The notes beneath the pieces were generated by a model. The model made no database searches. It saw only the letters and a program-made list of their open reading frames with translations, and had not been told where the DNA came from. A DNA stretch of 6,437 bases, taken from DAOUTY01 sp964453665 (GTDB lineage: Bacteria > Chloroflexota > Dehalococcoidia > SZUA-161). Positions 4,904-6,437 of this stretch are shown piece after piece. Made by a program: the position numbers and the translations under genes. The stretch covers positions 1-6,437 of the forward strand of contig CAYVQT010000099.1 of the NCBI GenBank assembly GCA_964453665.1. Reading direction: 5' to 3'. Within the stretch, counting starts at the first letter, position 1. The number at the start of each line of letters is the position of its first letter.

Positions 4904-4981
4904 CCCTTCGATAAACTCAGGACAGGCCTGTCGAATGGCCCTTCATGGTTCGACAAGCCTGTCCTGAGCGGAGCCGAAGGG
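4904..4981. repeat. REP-like dispersed inverted repeat (78 bp)
   Basis: Three nested pairs form a long imperfect hairpin: CCCTTCG (4904-4910) with CGAAGGG (4975-4981), CTCAGGACAGG (4916-4926) with CCTGTCCTGAG (4958-4968), and TGTCGAA (4929-4935) with TTCGACA (4949-4955), around a 13-base loop. Small unpaired bits (ATAAA against CGGAGC, CC against AG) separate them. From general recall, this TTCGACA/CTCAGGACAGG element is a common dispersed repeat in Chloroflexota and some other environmental genomes. It has no coding capacity of its own and may be a mobile miniature element or an RNA hairpin. The rest of the 4743-5224 gap has the remnant at 4775-4897 and no other clear gene. Confidence 0.85.
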
Positions 4982-5224
4982 CTCACAATTTATAACCTCT
5001 TAAATGTCTATTATTCCGAAAAAGGCATTTTCATCCTTCGTGTGGTGCATTCTTACGCTAATGACAGATACCTGCCAAAATACATATCTTTTTCATAGGT
5101 TTCATAAAATTGGGGGGGAATGATAAGCAATGTAACTTGCCATATCAACCAGAACTGTGTTACGGTTTGCTGTAGGCTATTCACTAAATAGTGCCGTCAC
5201 TAAAATTTAAATGCCATTCGAATT

Positions 5225-5716
5225 GTGAATCTCTTGAAAACGCCAAAAATAAACTGCAAAAAATTGCTCATCCCGGGAATTTGCGTTGCTTTCATCGGCA
5301 TACTGCTTGTCGCTTCCTTTCAATTTATAGACGACCATAGATGGTTCTGGAATGTTGCTCCCTTTATCTGCCTGATCGTCCTGGCATCAACAGCCGGCGG
5401 TAGTATGTTAGTCGGGCACAGCCTATCTCAAAACCAGAATAGGCGTTTGTGGCTGGTAATCATCGGAACCTTTATAGGTCTAGCGTGTATTGGAACAGGG
5501 ATACTTGCTTCAGGCCTTTCAGCCCTGGGCATGTATTATTTGCCAACTATCGAGGGTCATATCGGTTGGGACAGTTATGCCAGCAGCTTCCTCTTCAGCG
5601 GCTCTCAACTCCGCTTTCTTCAGTTTGCCGTGGCAAGTGGCCTCATCGGAGGCTTCTTCATCAGCTTTGGATTGGCCCGGAAAAGAATTCCTGCCATAGC
5701 CTCACGGGTTGCCTGA
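5225..5716 (+). CDS. Hypothetical four-helix membrane protein (163 aa)
   Basis: A 163-residue integral membrane protein with four predicted segments: about 14-34 (LLIPGICVAFIGILLVASF), 42-64 (WNVAPFICLIVLASTAGGSM), 75-104 (LWLVIIGTFIGLACIGTGIL, long) and 129-151 (RFLQFAVASGLIGGFFISFG). Basic residues cluster at the N-terminus (KTPK, KK), in the 65-74 loop (NRR) and at the C-terminus (ARKR), so both termini should face the cytoplasm. The outer loop at 105-128 (LPTIEGHIGWDSYASS) is the longest. No catalytic or transport motif is visible and I do not recognise the family. Translation is annotated from the GTG at 5225. There is no good Shine-Dalgarno, so the exact start is uncertain, though a start at or near here is needed to include the first helix. 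It is a single gene ending at a likely terminator. Confidence 0.75.
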   Translation: MNLLKTPKINCKKLLIPGICVAFIGILLVASFQFIDDHRWFWNVAPFICLIVLASTAGGSMLVGHSLSQNQNRRLWLVIIGTFIGLACIGTGILASGLSALGMYYLPTIEGHIGWDSYASSFLFSGSQLRFLQFAVASGLIGGFFISFGLARKRIPAIASRVA

Positions 5717-5807
5717 AATCGGTCATCCCGCTTGGAAGCAAAATGATTTTAAAAAGGGTTATTGCCTGCACGTTGATTTGTACAAAACTGGTGACAATTA
5801 AATCTAT

Positions 5808-5828
5808 AAAGGGTCGGGTCCCTTTTTT
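5808..5828 (+). terminator. Likely Rho-independent terminator
   Basis: AAAGGG (5808-5813) pairs with CCCTTT (5820-5825) around a 6-base loop, and the T-run continues to 5828 (six T in a row). It lies about 90 bases after the stop codon of the membrane protein gene on the same strand. The stem is short, so strength is uncertain. Confidence 0.5.
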
Positions 5829-5841
5829 CGGGCAATACCTT

Positions 5842-5876
5842 TAGACAATGCATACCCCGGTAATGCAAAGGGTCTA
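5842..5876. repeat. Imperfect inverted repeat between the terminator and the next gene
   Basis: TAGAC/GTCTA (5842-5846 and 5872-5876) and TGCAT/ATGCA (5849-5853 and 5863-5867) nest around ACCCCGGT. The inner region is self-complementary, but internal loops of 2 and 4 bases weaken the hairpin. It may be an operator-like site or a minor structure in the region where two genes converge. Confidence 0.3.
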
Positions 5877-5901
5877 GCAGGAAAATCAGTAATATCTCAG
5901 G

Positions 5902-6081
5902 CTAGCTACTTGATGGTAACTCGGCGGCCGTATCTCTGCACCTTTTCCAGACGCCTGTGGTGACTGCGACTATAACCCTGACGCAGTAGCTGAACACGGC
6001 GACGATTGGCTCATAAATCATCTCATAGACCAGTCCGGCAACCACGGCGAAAAGGAAAAGAAAGTCTCTCCACCACCTCAT
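5902..6081 (-). CDS. Small membrane protein (59 aa)
   Basis: A 59-residue protein starting at the ATG at 6081-6079. GAGGT six bases upstream and a promoter whose start point lies near 6121 both exclude the longer frame from 6186. It opens MRWWRD, then one long or two short hydrophobic segments: about 7-19 (FLFLFAVVAGLVY) and 25-45 (PIVAVFSYCVRVIVAVTTGVW), with Glu20 and Glu24 between them. The tail is hydrophilic (KRCRDTAAELPSSS). No known motif is visible. Such single-gene, strongly started small membrane proteins are often regulators or accessory subunits of larger membrane complexes, but nothing here says which. The gene is convergent with the four-helix membrane protein across 185 bases. 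The support from ribosome site and promoter together is good; function is unknown. Confidence 0.6.
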   Translation of the reverse strand: MRWWRDFLFLFAVVAGLVYEMIYEPIVAVFSYCVRVIVAVTTGVWKRCRDTAAELPSSS

Positions 6082-6096
6082 CTTTATACCTCGCAA

Positions 6097-6114
6097 ATTG
6101 CTTGATAAAGCAAT
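6097..6114 (-). promoter_or_regulatory. Perfect inverted repeat in the leader of the small membrane protein
   Basis: ATTGCTT (6097-6103) and AAGCAAT (6108-6114) form a perfect 7-bp inverted repeat with a 4-base centre, between the predicted transcription start (near 6121) and the ribosome site (6088-6092). It could be a repressor operator or an RNA hairpin that partly controls access to the GAGGT site five bases further on. Confidence 0.45.
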
Positions 6115-6127
6115 GTCTCTAAATTCC

Positions 6128-6156
6128 AGAATAGGAGCGGCGTATTTCACAGTCAA
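6128..6156 (-). promoter_or_regulatory. Predicted promoter for the small membrane protein
   Basis: On the minus strand TTGACT (6156-6151, 5 of 6) and TATTCT (6133-6128, 4 of 6) are exactly 17 bases apart. Transcription would start near 6121, giving a leader of about 40 bases. The remaining stretch, 6187-6437, holds no gene or clear site that I can support. Confidence 0.5.
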
Positions 6157-6437
6157 TAAGTAAATGGTAATGGTGCATCTGGTCATTATGGGCTACATAG
6201 CACTGCACATATGAAATAAACGGGTAAGCGACAGGTAAGAAGTATAGCAGTAAAATTTACCATCAAATGCAAACCTTTTGCCCCGTCAACTAGCGGCATT
6301 TTATGCAATCTGACTACTATCCGTTAGCGATATTTCCGTTGCCAATTCACCACCATGCTTCTATACACTCACAACTCACCTTGGGAATCTCTGAATAAGT
6401 CCCGATATATGAGATAATAAATGCAAGATTTATAAAA

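Noticed and set aside
5120..5191. 23-codon frame after a G7 run (MISNVTCHINQNC...)
   Set aside because: The G-run lies directly against the ATG, too near for a ribosome site, and the peptide is short with no recognisable pattern.
5182..5193. CACTAAATAGTG palindrome before the membrane protein gene
   Set aside because: Arms of only 5 bases and no supporting promoter boxes at normal spacing nearby.
5449..5844. Plus-strand frame of 131 codons overlapping the membrane protein
   Set aside because: Out-of-frame shadow; the hydrophobic periodicity belongs to the 5225-5716 frame, and this one runs through the terminator.
1..6437. Search for CRISPR arrays, tRNA/rRNA, intact transposons, toxin-antitoxin or defence systems
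   Set aside because: No regularly spaced direct repeats, no cloverleaf or rRNA-like stretch and no transposase, nuclease or toxin motifs were seen in the translated frames.

Overview
This window looks like a quiet chromosomal stretch of a bacterium of medium GC content. It holds short, mostly monocistronic genes with strong Shine-Dalgarno sites (GGAGG type) separated by AT-rich gaps. Two lipoproteins of a style I associate with uncultivated Chloroflexota (Dehalococcoidia), one of them with a coiled coil right after the lipidated cysteine, and a TTCGACA/CTCAGGACAGG inverted repeat point to that phylum. That placement is inference from general recall, not a proven assignment.

Layout, left to right. 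1-205: nothing supportable. 206-400 (-): a 64-residue predicted helix-turn-helix protein, preceded by a hairpin-bearing leader. 401-953: gene-poor, with promoter candidates, a degenerate 18-bp tandem repeat and small inverted repeats. 954-1589 (+): a lipoprotein with an internal 8-residue duplication, convergent with 1611-2135 (-), a gamma-class carbonic-anhydrase-like hexapeptide protein with all three zinc histidines. 2301-2528 (+) and 2625-2849 (-): two small cysteine-motif proteins facing each other; the second probably shares a transcript with the nitroreductase at 2882-3451 (-). 3452-3619: a compact divergent promoter region in which the two predicted -10 boxes overlap. 3620-4183 (+): a coiled-coil lipoprotein. 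4362-4742 (+): a coiled-coil plus zinc-ribbon protein. 4743-5224: a 482-bp gap with a probable gene remnant and a REP-like inverted repeat. 5225-5716 (+): a four-helix membrane protein followed by a likely intrinsic terminator. 5902-6081 (-): a 59-residue membrane protein with a good promoter and a palindromic leader. 6187-6437: nothing convincing.

The genes do not assemble into one pathway. The only clear pairing is nitroreductase plus zinc-ribbon protein, transcribed opposite the coiled-coil lipoprotein from a shared control region. I see no tRNA, rRNA, CRISPR array, intact transposase, toxin-antitoxin pair or defence cassette, and nothing that I would call a new multi-gene system. The points most worth checking are the overlapping divergent promoters, the synonymous-only tandem duplication in the first lipoprotein, the remnant beside the inverted repeat, and the structured leaders of the two smallest genes.
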